A stretch of DNA of 64,000 nucleotides from Marivita sp046591575 (GCF_046591575.1 NZ_JBIQWA010000005.1:248001-312000), one strand, 5' to 3'. Shown: positions 42,986 through 51,913, counted from the stretch's first letter. Notes: generated by a model not told the origin, from the sequence alone. A program made the numbers and translations.

Positions 42986-43648
42986 TCACGGTTTTTGAAA
43001 GTCTAGCTGGATGTCTTTTGCGATACCGTCCGGTGCCCTGAGCAGCAAAAAGAAATCGCCACCGATCGGAATAAGGTTAGCGGTGAATTTTTGTTCCGTT
43101 CCCGGCGCGATTTCGGTTCTTGTATAGCCCTTCAGGATCAACCCCGTCTCGGGCGGCTCCTGACCGCGCACGGGGCTGTCAACCAGCACAGCGGACAGTT
43201 TCCATAGATCGACATCAACATAGCTGTAGATCTCCAACCGACCTGCGCCCGACCTCGCGGTGCCGCTGATCTTGATCTTTCTGCCGTAGGAGAGCGTGTT
43301 GTTGGTCCGGGCAAGTCTCAGCCGGAAGCGCCCGGTGAGGTCGCCAATTGTGACGCGACCACCGACGCTGGAGGAATCGCCCAAAAGTCCGCTGGAAAAA
43401 CGGCTGCCCAGACGGCTTGAAACCTCTCGCGCGCGGCCATTTTTGCCCGGAACGGTTTCCACAAACCCATCCGCCAGATAATTTTCCTTGATCGCAAGCG
43501 CCTGACACCATTGTCGGTCATACGACCCCATCTGGTCATTGTTGTTGAAATCCGTGCAATCAGGACGGGGCGTGGCGGTGGCCGCAGAACAGAACAACAG
43601 ACTCGCAAGACATACCGGAGCCAATAGGGTCTTTATCGTCTGCACCAT
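42986..43648 (-). CDS. Exported protein of unknown function, 220 aa
   Basis: Not recognised. A signal peptide (LLAPVCLASLLFCSAATA) is followed by a short segment with two cysteines and a beta-rich, Gly/Ser-rich body (RVTIGDLTGRFRLRLARTNN). It is transcribed opposite to its left neighbours, together with the PAN-domain gene at 43690. No enzymatic motif is seen. Confidence 0.68.
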   Translation of the reverse strand: MVQTIKTLLAPVCLASLLFCSAATATPRPDCTDFNNNDQMGSYDRQWCQALAIKENYLADGFVETVPGKNGRAREVSSRLGSRFSSGLLGDSSSVGGRVTIGDLTGRFRLRLARTNNTLSYGRKIKISGTARSGAGRLEIYSYVDVDLWKLSAVLVDSPVRGQEPPETGLILKGYTRTEIAPGTEQKFTANLIPIGGDFFLLLRAPDGIAKDIQLDFQKP

Positions 43649-43689
43649 AGTCTTTTCCTATTGCGGCCACCAATACCCGGCTCTGCGTC

Positions 43690-43992
43690 TTAGATCTTGC
43701 CGCAGCGGAACCGGTCGTTGCCGGTTTCTTCCTTAAAGATCTCTTTGATCATTCGGCAATTTCCGGGCTTGTCCGGAAACATCGCCGATGGCCCCATATA
43801 GCTCCATGCGGTGCAGCCTTCGCCCGCGTTTTCCTTGCAGGCCGCTTCACAGTCTGCGGCGGACTGGGTTTCGAACATCGGTCCGATTGCAGAGGCCGGG
43901 GTGTAGGAACAGTGCGGATATGTCTCTGCATCATCGGCAAGAACCGGGCCCGCAAGGGTGCAGAAGAGGATCGCTGTGAGGGCACGTTTCAT
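43690..43992 (-). CDS. Small exported PAN/apple-domain protein
   Basis: The 100-residue protein has a signal peptide ending VLAD and a single domain with six cysteines. Its pattern SAADCEAACKEN, GCTAWSYMG, NCRMIKE and FRCGK fits PAN/apple domains, which bind proteins or carbohydrates. It lies 41 bp upstream of the 42986-43648 gene on the same strand and may be co-transcribed. Partner unknown. Confidence 0.78.
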   Translation of the reverse strand: MKRALTAILFCTLAGPVLADDAETYPHCSYTPASAIGPMFETQSAADCEAACKENAGEGCTAWSYMGPSAMFPDKPGNCRMIKEIFKEETGNDRFRCGKI

Positions 43993-44274
43993 GGTGAAAT
44001 CTCCGTTTTAGCTATTCGAAACTGTGGTGTGGAGTTTGAAAAAAGGGCTCCATCACCAAAGCAGCCTAGCCATATGTGTGCCGTGCTGCTTGGACTCTGC
44101 GCTTTAACGTCTTGTCGAATACGCGACAGGGATCATCGCCCGCGATGCCTGTCGCGATCTGTCCAAGCAAACGGACTGCCGTGTCCAAGAACGAAATTGC
44201 TTTCACAGGTAGGCTGAATCGCATGTGCAATCGTTGAAATTCGAACGCGTCTGAAAAAGTGAAATTTGTCACAA

Positions 44275-44544
44275 ATGGGATTTTTAATCATGGCAAGGAC
44301 ATTGAAAGCGCAGGGGCTGGTGCTGTTGATGGTTGCAACACAAGCACCGGGTCAGGATCGTGGCGTTGCTGATGCGATGATCGCCGAAGGCGCGCCTGCC
44401 GCGATGGCCAAATGCATGGTCGCGCAGTTGGGCGATGACGCCGAACGCCTGTTCACCGCCAGCGACGGTGAACTGACCGAAGATGACACAACGACACTTG
44501 TTGCCGCATTGGAGGCGTGTAGCGACGTGGATGCAGGCGAATAG
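44275..44544 (+). CDS. Small exported protein of unknown function, about 89 aa
   Basis: Not recognised. Starts are possible at the ATG at 44275 (MGFLIMARTLK) or at 44290. The N-terminus is hydrophobic, followed by an acidic helical part with two cysteines (AKCMVAQLGDD and LEACSDVD). The 280 bp before it hold nothing recognisable. The next exported-protein gene follows after 11 bp. Confidence 0.58.
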   Translation: MGFLIMARTLKAQGLVLLMVATQAPGQDRGVADAMIAEGAPAAMAKCMVAQLGDDAERLFTASDGELTEDDTTTLVAALEACSDVDAGE

Positions 44545-44555
44545 GGTCGACGCGA

Positions 44556-45299
44556 ATGGTCAGGCCAATTCTGTCAATCTGCCTTGCACTGGCCGGGATA
44601 TGCGCCGCACCGTCCCATGCCCAAGACACGGTCTATACGCCGAACGGGTTGCTGGCGCGCTATATGCACTGGCACGACAAGCAGGTGACGATTGCCGCCT
44701 ATCCGGCGCTTTTCATGTCACCGGGGCGTTGGAAAGACAGACAAATGGAGTTTGGCGCAAAGCCCGAACCACAGGCCCCGGCCCTGGTTGTCTGCGACGT
44801 GCTGACAGCGCCGAATGAAAACAGGATCACCAGCACCGATCTTATCATCCTGCGCGGTGTTTTTGCACGGCGCGTGCCGCCGTGGTCCGGAGACGCGTTG
44901 GATCAGATCGCATTGACAGAGTGTGAGGTGCTTTCCATTGGCGGTGCGATGCCCCAAGACGGCGACCCGTGGGAGATCAATGATACCCCCAAAGCGGTTG
45001 ACGCCCTGCACGACGCTGTGTTCGGCATCATTGGCCAGACCGTTCGCGTCAAAGGATTTTACTGGGGCAGAACCTGGTCGGGTGCAACCGATGAGAGCCG
45101 ACATGATCTGCAGGAAACGGCCGCCTTTCTGGGGCCCAAACCCATCGGTTGCTTTCAGAACGGCAAGGTCGATGCACCGCAATCGGTTCTGGACACCCGC
45201 GAGAATACGGTGATCGAAGGCGAGGTTGCACTAACCTATCACAGTCGCCCGGACCGCGTTGATATCAAGAATTGCCGCTTTATTCCGCCGGATGGTTAG
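44556..45299 (+). CDS. Exported protein of unknown function, 247 aa
   Basis: Not recognised. It has a clear signal peptide (MVRPILSICLALAGICAAPS to HAQ) and a mature domain with a repeated theme: strand-rich segments QVTIAAYPALFMSPGRW and GQTVRVKGFYWGRTWSG, as in small OB-like folds. Cysteines are sparse. It forms a probable unit with its neighbours at 44275 and 45318. Confidence 0.68.
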   Translation: MVRPILSICLALAGICAAPSHAQDTVYTPNGLLARYMHWHDKQVTIAAYPALFMSPGRWKDRQMEFGAKPEPQAPALVVCDVLTAPNENRITSTDLIILRGVFARRVPPWSGDALDQIALTECEVLSIGGAMPQDGDPWEINDTPKAVDALHDAVFGIIGQTVRVKGFYWGRTWSGATDESRHDLQETAAFLGPKPIGCFQNGKVDAPQSVLDTRENTVIEGEVALTYHSRPDRVDIKNCRFIPPDG

Positions 45300-45317
45300 A
45301 AAGGCGAAAACCAAGAT

Positions 45318-45953
45318 ATGGTCAGATGTTCAATTCAAACCTTGCTCACATACGTTTGCGCCTCTATCGCAGCGCCAGACGCTGTAATTGCTCAGGACAA
45401 TCTGACGGCGTCGTTCGGGGATTGGCGCACATTTTGCGACAAAGGTCGGGTTTGCGACGCCTATACCTATTCCGGTTGGGAATATGCGCAGAACCCCAAT
45501 AGCGGCCATGTCTTTTCCCTTAGAAGGCGTCCAACCGGTGAGGGCTGGTCGATGTCGATCACCTTTGACAGGGTCGAACCCAAGCTGGCCCTAGGTTTGG
45601 AAGCCAGCGTCATCCGCTACGGTCACGATCAACCGCCGATCCCTGGATTTCAAGCCGACATGCTCGCATTGCAAGGGGGGCGGGTCGGCAACGGGCTGAC
45701 GGGCATTCACGAATTGTATCTGATGGGTCCAAGCGCCGAGACGGTGATGGAGCGCCTGAGGTTGGGCGATATTCTGGATTTTGAGTTCGGCGGTTGCCAG
45801 GATGAGTTCTTCTCTGCCGGGTTTTCGCTCTCCGGGATCACCGCTGCTCTGGCCTGGATTGACAAGGTGCAGGGATTGCCGCCGGGAAGCGTGGACATCG
45901 TCCATTCCGCCCCCGGCACCGAAGAGGGGCCATTTCCAAATTGCGGTGAATAG
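45318..45953 (+). CDS. Exported protein, possibly invasion-associated locus B/DUF1176-like, 211 aa
   Basis: A signal peptide (SIQTLLTYVCASIAAPDAVI to AQD) is followed by NLTASFGDWRTFCDKGRVCD AY, which resembles the W-x-x-x-C-x-x-x-x-x-C opening of IalB/DUF1176-type periplasmic proteins. The rest is beta-rich with a late CQDE and PNCGE. Function in those families is unclear. 18 bp after the previous gene. Confidence 0.62.
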   Translation: MVRCSIQTLLTYVCASIAAPDAVIAQDNLTASFGDWRTFCDKGRVCDAYTYSGWEYAQNPNSGHVFSLRRRPTGEGWSMSITFDRVEPKLALGLEASVIRYGHDQPPIPGFQADMLALQGGRVGNGLTGIHELYLMGPSAETVMERLRLGDILDFEFGGCQDEFFSAGFSLSGITAALAWIDKVQGLPPGSVDIVHSAPGTEEGPFPNCGE

Positions 45954-46238
45954 CAATGCTTGGAATAGAGTTTCTGACACCAATTCTTCTGACCTGTTTG
46001 CAACGGCTGTTGGACGAACACGGACCAATTGTGGGGCTGTCGCGGGAACCGCCTTTCCCGAAGAAATCGGAACAGTGTCAGCAGAGGGCTATGTCTTGTT
46101 TCGCCCTGAAACTGGTCCAGTGGCGTCTGTTGTGCTGGCGGATCAAGAGGAGGCCGGATGGATGACCTGGGGCATACTCGATCAACCGCTACCACCGTTG
46201 CCTGAACGCCTCCGGGTTAGGCCGGCGAACAGCGCTGA
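45954..46238. other. Gap with a gene-like but startless frame
   Basis: The plus frame covering 45956-46330 reads GYVLFRPETGPVASVVLADQ and continues sensibly, yet it has no start codon in this stretch except by running back through the preceding gene in another frame. It may be the tail of a decayed gene or chance. No terminator is seen. Confidence 0.35.
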
Positions 46239-46742
46239 TCAAGAGGGCAAGCTTTTGATCCGCCAACCATCTGACTCGCGCTGTACGGTAAAATCATCCG
46301 TTCCGGATTCAGCATCGCCATCAATCATCAGGTCCATCCAGACGCTGACATAACCGCGATCGGGACCACGCATCTTGCGCGCTTTCAACTGGGCCGCGTT
46401 CAGCGTCCAGCTTTTCCATGTCTTGAGTGCATTCCGGCCCTTGCGATCAGGGTCATCCGTCATTGCAGTCCGCCAGGCCCGATCCCCCCGGATGCGGCTG
46501 GCCAGGAACGACACCACCGCAGCCTCGGGCGTATCAAGCCCCGGCCTGAGAGCAGAGGCAGCGGCGCGGTCAATCATCAGCGGGTCGATGTAGGTTTCCC
46601 AACCGTTCTCGCCCTCTATGGTGTCCGGCGGCACGAAAGGGGTTTCTGCCGCCATCATGACTGGCAGACCAGACATTGCAACGGCGGCGGTGGTGCAAAG
46701 CAGAAAATACCTGCGGTGAACCGAAACTGTGAAATGACTCAT
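46239..46742 (-). CDS. Exported protein of unknown function, 167 aa
   Basis: Not recognised. The N-terminus (SVHRRYFLLCTTAAVAMSGLPV) looks like a Tat or Sec signal with RRYFL. The mature part has APVVSFLASRIRGDRAWRTA-like and SVWMDLMIDGDAESGTDDF segments. It looks like a small NTF2-like or Imelysin-unrelated fold, but this is weak. It is divergent from the AraC regulator gene. Confidence 0.62.
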   Translation of the reverse strand: MSHFTVSVHRRYFLLCTTAAVAMSGLPVMMAAETPFVPPDTIEGENGWETYIDPLMIDRAAASALRPGLDTPEAAVVSFLASRIRGDRAWRTAMTDDPDRKGRNALKTWKSWTLNAAQLKARKMRGPDRGYVSVWMDLMIDGDAESGTDDFTVQRESDGWRIKSLPS

Positions 46743-46961
46743 AAAAGCCTCTGCGGAATTGTGTCCAACGCTGTCATGATACAGACGCTTACGCCCAATG
46801 CCTTGGACCAGACGGGACGATCACTTGGACAAAGCAGGACGTAGGTCGGTGGAATACTTGACAGGACAGATGCGCTGGCGCAGCCTCATCGAACTTAAAG
46901 TGTTCTTTGGTGAAGTTTATTGAATTGTGAATCCGCCATTTCAGGATCATGCGATCCGCCC

Positions 46962-47897
46962 ATGCGGTTCTCGACACGCTGGCTGCCAGAAAAAGACCGG
47001 CTGGATATTTGGCGCGAAGAATTCGGACGCCGGCTTGTCCATTTGGATTTTGAACCGCTCGATGACATGCCGCTGCTCTATGACACGACATTTCTAAACC
47101 TGGGCAATGCGGTCATCGCTAAGGGAGAGATCAGCGCAATTTCCTGTTCGCGCACCCGGTTGATGCTGAACGATGGCAATAGCGACATCGTTCTGCTGAT
47201 ACGGGACGACGAGGAAATGTACGCCGAACAAGGCAAGCTTGCGCAAAGCATCGCGGTCGGCGAAGGGCTGGTGCGTCGCTCCGACGAAGCGGGTCGGACA
47301 TTGCTGCGCCCCGGCAAATTTCTGACTTTGAACCTGCCTGTTGAACACCTGACTGAACGTGTGGCCGATATTGACAGGCTGGGCATGGCCGTCATTCCCG
47401 GAGGCACCGAAGCGCTGGGGCTTCTTGCGGGATATTGCCGGATGATGATGGCCCTGCAGGATGGCGGCTCTGCTGCTGCGCGATCCGTGATGAACAAACA
47501 CGTGCTTGATCTGGCGTCCCTTGCGATCGGTGCCAACCGCGACGCCTGGCTGGTTGCGCAGGATCGCGGCGTTCGCGCTGCGCGTCGGCTGGCCGCGATT
47601 TGTGCCATTCGCAAGAATGCACACCGACCAGATTTCCGGATCGCCGAACTTGCCCGCGAATTCAAGGTTTCCGAAAGCTACCTGCGCAAGCTGTTTGCCG
47701 AGGTCAGCCAGACCTTTTCATCGCTGCTCCTCGAAGCACGGCTTGTCATGGCGCGGGAAAAGCTGCTGGATCAACGATTTGATACGTTGCACATCAGCCA
47801 AATTGCCTTTGATTGCGGTTTCAGTGATGTGTCCTATTTCAACAGAACATTCTATCGGCGTTTTGAAATGACCCCGACAGACGCGCGCAAGCGGTGA
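46962..47897 (+). CDS. AraC-family transcriptional regulator
   Basis: The 311-residue protein has an N-terminal cupin-like ligand region resembling the AraC_binding_2 domain (FSTRWLPEKDRLDIWREEFG). The C-terminal AraC double helix-turn-helix is FRIAELAREFKVSESYLRKL and HISQIAFDCGFSDVSYFNRT. It ends with FYRRFEMTPTDARKR, the classical pattern. The ATG at 46962 is preferred over an upstream TTG at 46920. The target is unknown; the divergent exported-protein gene at 46239 is a candidate. Confidence 0.93.
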   Translation: MRFSTRWLPEKDRLDIWREEFGRRLVHLDFEPLDDMPLLYDTTFLNLGNAVIAKGEISAISCSRTRLMLNDGNSDIVLLIRDDEEMYAEQGKLAQSIAVGEGLVRRSDEAGRTLLRPGKFLTLNLPVEHLTERVADIDRLGMAVIPGGTEALGLLAGYCRMMMALQDGGSAAARSVMNKHVLDLASLAIGANRDAWLVAQDRGVRAARRLAAICAIRKNAHRPDFRIAELAREFKVSESYLRKLFAEVSQTFSSLLLEARLVMAREKLLDQRFDTLHISQIAFDCGFSDVSYFNRTFYRRFEMTPTDARKR

Positions 47898-48111
47898 TTG
47901 GCCCTTTCAGCCCGTGCGATCCTTATATGATGGCCGAGGATCGCTTGCGTGAATTGTGTTTAAGCTGATGTTCTGTTTGGCCAAGTCGGTGAATTGTCCT
48001 CAGGATCGGAGACATTGCCGCTATTTGCTTCCTGCCGCAGACCTCATCCTCGGCTTCCCTGGTGACGACAGCTAGACACCACTGGCCCTTTTGAGAAAGA
48101 CGGAACGGTTT

Positions 48112-48192
48112 GGATGGCAAGGCGCCTCTCATCTTCGATTGGAAAGTGGCCTGAACAAGTCCGTCAAGCGGCACCAAGACGCGACACGTCTA
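48112..48192 (+). mobile_element. IS3-family 3' end remnant
   Basis: The frame LDGKAPLIFDWKVA and stop aligns with GWKSPVAFERQVA and stop of the IS3 orfB at 22757-23655. The following GCGGCACCAAGACGCGACACGT matches that element's right inverted end. The rest of the element is gone. Confidence 0.7.
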
Positions 48193-48222
48193 CAGGGAAG
48201 AGGCCATACCATGCAGTCTCGG

Positions 48223-48259
48223 GGGAGGTATAGGGTCCCCTAGCCAGATACCCCCTTTT
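48223..48259 (+). terminator. Hairpin followed by T4
   Basis: GGTAT (48227-48231) and GGG (48223-48225) pair with ATACC and CCC (48248-48255) around one bulged A, and TTTT follows (48256-48259). It would end plus-strand transcripts, but lies about 325 bp beyond the AraC gene. Confidence 0.45.
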
Positions 48260-48454
48260 AGGATTTCCTTCTCAGACTCCTCCTCTCGTGGGTGATCATC
48301 TTTTAGCAGTTATCCATTGCTTAGACCTATACCCGAGAGGGGAGATAACAGCCTTGAGAACCGTCATGACAGTTCGCATAGCGGGGGCATAAACAGGAGC
48401 ATTTTACGCCCGGTCGGTCCGTTGAAAGACTGTAACTGTCATGTCAGGAATTAC

Positions 48455-48529
48455 TGGCTGGGGTGGTAGGATTCGAACCTACGGTACACTGTACCAAAAA
48501 CAGTTGCCTTACCACTTGGCTACACCCCA
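48455..48529 (-). tRNA. tRNA-Gln (TTG)
   Basis: On the minus strand, TGGGGTG pairs with CACCCCA, followed by G and encoded CCA. The anticodon arm ACTGT-TTTTGGT-ACAGT gives TTG. The T-arm carries GGTTCGAATCC. Confidence 0.95.
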
Positions 48530-48593
48530 ACCGTGATGCGGTCTTTACGCGGCTACAAAAGCGGGATCAAGACCTCTGCCGCGAAAAAATGCA

Positions 48594-49958
48594 CTACTCT
48601 TCCGGAGCATCGCGCTGCAGCAGATCATCTTCCTTTTTTTCGGCCCGCTCGTTATCGACAATTCGAGATAATTCTTGGTCCATGACCGCATTTACGTCAC
48701 CAACGGAGACCTTCGAAGCGACGGTGTCACCTGAATCTTTCTTGGTGCCTCGGAGGTCACGATCAGACGTCAACGAGGCCGATCCGGTGGCCACGCTGTC
48801 GACGCCCAAAACGCGCAAGGTGGTTTCTGGCATTACAATACCCGCATCCTCAAACGCCGCCATACACAATCGCCACGCTTCGCTGCGCGCTTTCAGGAAG
48901 TTGCTCTCGTGTTGGCGAATCCACCCGGCCACCTGAATGACAACCGCACTGTCGCCAAGCTCTTCGATCCAGACGGCAGGTGCAGGTTCGTCAATCACGA
49001 ATGGCAAGCCGGCCACAGTACGCAATGCCAAATCCTGAGCATGTGCCAGATCAGTGTCGTAGGCCACACCAAGGTCAATGACAAAACGGCGCTCATCATT
49101 ACGGCTAAAATTCACGATACGGCTTTTGAAAACCGTGGAGTTGGGAATTCGGATATGATTTCCGTCAAAACTCAGCAATATCGTGGCCCGACTGGTCAGG
49201 CGAATGACCATGCCGACATCACCTTCGATTTCCACCGTATCGTTCGGCCGGAAGGGTTGGCGAATGGACAACATGATAGAGGCGATAAAATTTTCAACGG
49301 TGTCACGCACGGCAAAACCGATCGCCAGGCCAATAATACCGGCCGCACCCAGAATGGTTGACAGCAAGGCCGTTGCACCAAGAATATCCAGCGCGATGAC
49401 GAGTCCCGCCACGATGAAGGCGATGCGGATCACCTGACGGTAAATATCAGCAATAAATGCGTTCGGGGCCAAACGCGCCCAAGGCTTTTGCAACCGGGCG
49501 ATTGTGAAACCTAAGACAACCACAAGTGCGAAGGCCGCAATCGCAATGCCCGCCAATGGCAGATAGTTGATGACTTGCTCGGATCGCGCGCGAAAGCGGT
49601 CGATTGCGGGATCAAGTCTTTGAGCAACATCTGTCGTTTCTTGAACTTGGTTTTCAATGGCGACCACCCGTTCGACGCGACCCACGATTTCATTGAGACG
49701 TGCAACAGCAGAGCTGTCTATGGCGGTCCCCCTGAGTGTCACGATGCCAGAGCTGACGGTGACGGTGACATCGTCATAGCCGTCCAGTTGCGTCAGAATT
49801 TCGCGGATACGTGTGGCAATGGCAGCGTCCTGTTCGGCGCTGTCTTCCACCGCGATGGTACCGCTGGGCTGTTCATTTGATTGCGCAGATACCAAGAGCG
49901 GCGCGCTGGCGACGAAGATCAGACAAAAAATTATCAGGAAACGCTGAAGCATAATCAT
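48594..49958 (-). CDS. MscS-family mechanosensitive channel with periplasmic BON-like domain
   Basis: The protein is about 454 residues. A signal peptide ends near LLVSAQS. A BON-type domain follows (about 35-100: ATRIREILTQLDGYDDVTVT and SSGIVTLRGTAID). Three or four membrane helices lead to the pore helix ILGAAGIIGLAIGFAVRDTV with its Gly/Ala packing pattern. Next is the beta domain (FRPNDTVEIEGDVGMV, HIRIPNSTVFKS) and a charged cytoplasmic tail. It relieves turgor on osmotic downshock. BON plus MscS suggests cell-wall contact. The ATG at 49958 is chosen; a longer frame to 49991 is possible. Confidence 0.92.
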   Translation of the reverse strand: MIMLQRFLIIFCLIFVASAPLLVSAQSNEQPSGTIAVEDSAEQDAAIATRIREILTQLDGYDDVTVTVSSGIVTLRGTAIDSSAVARLNEIVGRVERVVAIENQVQETTDVAQRLDPAIDRFRARSEQVINYLPLAGIAIAAFALVVVLGFTIARLQKPWARLAPNAFIADIYRQVIRIAFIVAGLVIALDILGATALLSTILGAAGIIGLAIGFAVRDTVENFIASIMLSIRQPFRPNDTVEIEGDVGMVIRLTSRATILLSFDGNHIRIPNSTVFKSRIVNFSRNDERRFVIDLGVAYDTDLAHAQDLALRTVAGLPFVIDEPAPAVWIEELGDSAVVIQVAGWIRQHESNFLKARSEAWRLCMAAFEDAGIVMPETTLRVLGVDSVATGSASLTSDRDLRGTKKDSGDTVASKVSVGDVNAVMDQELSRIVDNERAEKKEDDLLQRDAPEE

Positions 49959-50010
49959 ATGGCCAGACTGCGCGACCCTCTGCAGGGACACAAGTGTGAA
50001 GCTGTTTTGT

Positions 50011-51021
50011 TTATCGGATTATCGGGTTCGGAAGGTTCATTTGATTGAGCTTTTCGCCAAGTTCGGGGGTCCAGACCATCGCCTGCCCCCGCCCAAGCCT
50101 TTTTGCGGCATAAAGCGCGATGTCTGCTCGTTCAAGGATGCGATGCCCGGGCATTTTGCCTTTTTGGTCGCTGCTGGCGACACCGATGCTGGCCCCCGTT
50201 TCAATCTGGTTGCCCTCAATATCAAGCGGTTCGGATATCCGGCCAATCACGTCATAGGACAGTTTCATCAGACGAGCGTGCTCCTCAAGCCCGGGGCAGA
50301 CAATAACAAATTCATCGCCCCCAGCGCGGACCAAGAGATCATCCTGTCGCGTAGATTGCCGGATGATGCTGGCCGCGTGTTTGAGAATGATATCCCCGAC
50401 GGAATGCCCCCAATTATCATTTACCTGTTTGAATCTGTCCAAATCCAAGTGAAGGACCGCATAGCTTGTGTCGGTTTGGTTGAGCCGCGCGAGCGCAGTG
50501 TCAAGCGCGCGGCGATTGTGAAGACCTGTCAATACATCGGTATGCGCTTCGGTTAGGGCAGCGCGTCGCGCACCATCCAGACGGGCATTCAAACTGAATG
50601 ACGCCGACATCGCACTTGATTTGGCCTCTTGGAGAAAAAGCAATTCCACAGCAAGGTCGCTGACCGCAAAATCCTGAGCAGTGAGTCCGAACCGCTGCAC
50701 CGCATCGACAACGGCCATTCCGAAGGACGCATCAATGATCACACCACCGGCACCATCAGCAATCACTTGGCCCCGCAACACAATTTCTGGTTCGCGTCGC
50801 AAGTGAAGGCGCAAGGTCTGTCCCTTTAGCCCCTGCAGTTCGGGCAGATTTGTTGGATGGAACGGGCGCAGCACATGAAAGGCGTCCCAAAAGCGACGCC
50901 CCAAGATATCTTGATCGCTCAGCTTGGAAAAGCCATGACCAATCTGCACAATATGCCCCGCTTTGCAAAGACTTATGTGCAAGGGCCGCAATTGCGCCAG
51001 CAGATCATAAGCAGAGATCAT
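50011..51021 (-). CDS. Diguanylate cyclase with HNOBA-like sensor domain
   Basis: The 336-residue protein has a C-terminal GGDEF domain (TDVLTGLHNRRALDTALARL, then LVRAGGDEFVIVCPG, with the intact signature), so it should make c-di-GMP. The N-terminal about 150 residues (AGHIVQIGHGFSKLSDQDIL and FHVLRPFHP) resemble the PAS-like H-NOX-associated domain, followed by a short coiled coil. Its start overlaps the stop of the H-NOX-like gene by 4 nt, so sensor and output are a coupled pair. Confidence 0.92.
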   Translation of the reverse strand: MISAYDLLAQLRPLHISLCKAGHIVQIGHGFSKLSDQDILGRRFWDAFHVLRPFHPTNLPELQGLKGQTLRLHLRREPEIVLRGQVIADGAGGVIIDASFGMAVVDAVQRFGLTAQDFAVSDLAVELLFLQEAKSSAMSASFSLNARLDGARRAALTEAHTDVLTGLHNRRALDTALARLNQTDTSYAVLHLDLDRFKQVNDNWGHSVGDIILKHAASIIRQSTRQDDLLVRAGGDEFVIVCPGLEEHARLMKLSYDVIGRISEPLDIEGNQIETGASIGVASSDQKGKMPGHRILERADIALYAAKRLGRGQAMVWTPELGEKLNQMNLPNPIIR

Positions 51022-51617
51022 AGTGCGCCCCCCGTTGCCGTCGTTGCCAGCGAAAACCCCCGATCTTCCGCAAAGCAGGTGTCGATCACAGTTATATTGA
51101 TGATTTCGCAGCCATCTTCGGTGCCCTGATGTTCGACCACAACAAGCGCGCCATAATCATCCGCCATTGCCCTCAAAAGGCCGACAAGGACATGGCCAAA
51201 CCCCTTTGGACCGGGTTTGCAATAGATCGTAAAGGTCATCGGTGTGTGTTCCCGCACCGTGATTTGCGGTAAATCCAGCCCAGAGACCGCCAAACGCGTG
51301 CGGCCAGGAAGATCGTCAAGAGAGAGCAAAAGTTCGACAAATGTGTCCCCGCCAAACCGCATGAGGCGACGGATCGAAGCATAGTTTTGGCGGGTAATGA
51401 GATAGGTTCCAATATCTTCAAGAATACTGGATTTCGTTCGCGAAAGGCTGACTGCGCATCCATCCAGAACCTTTGGAAGATAGGCATCATCATACTGGAA
51501 CATCGCTTCGAACGACGTGCCTTGCAGACCTGCCAAAGCAAGTGCATTTTCCCATCGCTCAGAACCGAAACCGTCTGTGACAAAAGCCTCGATCGTTCGG
51601 AAAATCAAACCATGCAT
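51018..51617 (-). CDS. H-NOX-like (heme NO-binding fold) protein lacking the usual heme ligand
   Basis: The 199-residue protein has the H-NOX opening MHGLIFRTIEAFV and GPKGFGHVLVGLLRAMADDY near the end, at the normal domain length plus a short tail. In H-NOX proteins the proximal His lies in an L-D-N-L-H stretch; here the site reads LDDLPGRTRL (Pro104). The Y-x-S-x-R heme-propionate motif is replaced by YCKPG (132-136). So heme may not be bound in the normal way. It is coupled to the diguanylate cyclase downstream. The alignment is from memory of the family consensus. Confidence 0.85.
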   Translation of the reverse strand: MHGLIFRTIEAFVTDGFGSERWENALALAGLQGTSFEAMFQYDDAYLPKVLDGCAVSLSRTKSSILEDIGTYLITRQNYASIRRLMRFGGDTFVELLLSLDDLPGRTRLAVSGLDLPQITVREHTPMTFTIYCKPGPKGFGHVLVGLLRAMADDYGALVVVEHQGTEDGCEIINITVIDTCFAEDRGFSLATTATGGAL

Positions 51618-51685
51618 GCGTCAAAACCCGTTAAACGCCTGCACATTGGCATGATGGCCTTAACAATCCGCAAACACTTCAAGTT

Positions 51686-51913
51686 TTAGACACCTGTTGG
51701 CGGGCTGCCTTCGATTGTACGCCGCGCGACGAAATCTGCCAGCTTTTCGCGGATCGCGCCGTCTATGTCGGGTGGTGCAAAGTCTTTTAGAATGACTGTT
51801 GCCGCCGCGTGAATGCGTTCGACGCCCTCTTCGCATAACGGTTTCATCGGCCGATCTATGTTTACCGGCAGGCTCCAGGGCATTTGTTCGTTGACCGAGG
51901 CATCGCCACGCAT
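51686..51913 (-). pseudogene. MttB-family (trimethylamine methyltransferase-like) remnant with internal deletion
   Basis: The 75-codon frame joins two ends. The start, WSLPVNIDRPMKPLCEEGVE then RIHAAATVIL, matches the N-terminal region of MttB proteins. The end, KDFAPPDIDGAIREKLADFV then ARR, matches their C-terminus (P-P-x-x-D-x-A-I-x-x-x-L-x-x-F/Y-V-A-R-R). About 420 middle residues are absent, in frame. A separate small protein is the alternative. Confidence rests on remembered family patterns. Confidence 0.55.

Larger units (their letters stand above)
47898..48454. other. Gene-free stretch with IS3 scrap and structured segment before tRNA-Gln
   Basis: About 560 bp without an intact gene. 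It contains the 3' tail and right end of an IS3 element (48112-48192) and a hairpin followed by T4 (48223-48259). A longer inverted pair, CTCGGG-GGTATAGG (48219-48235) with CCTATACCCGAG (about 48326-48337), could fold about 120 nt together. Confidence 0.5.

Noticed and set aside
45781..46353. 190-codon plus-strand frame
   Set aside because: Its first part is in another frame of the 45318-45953 gene, and the part after it has no own start. Kept only as a note on the gap.
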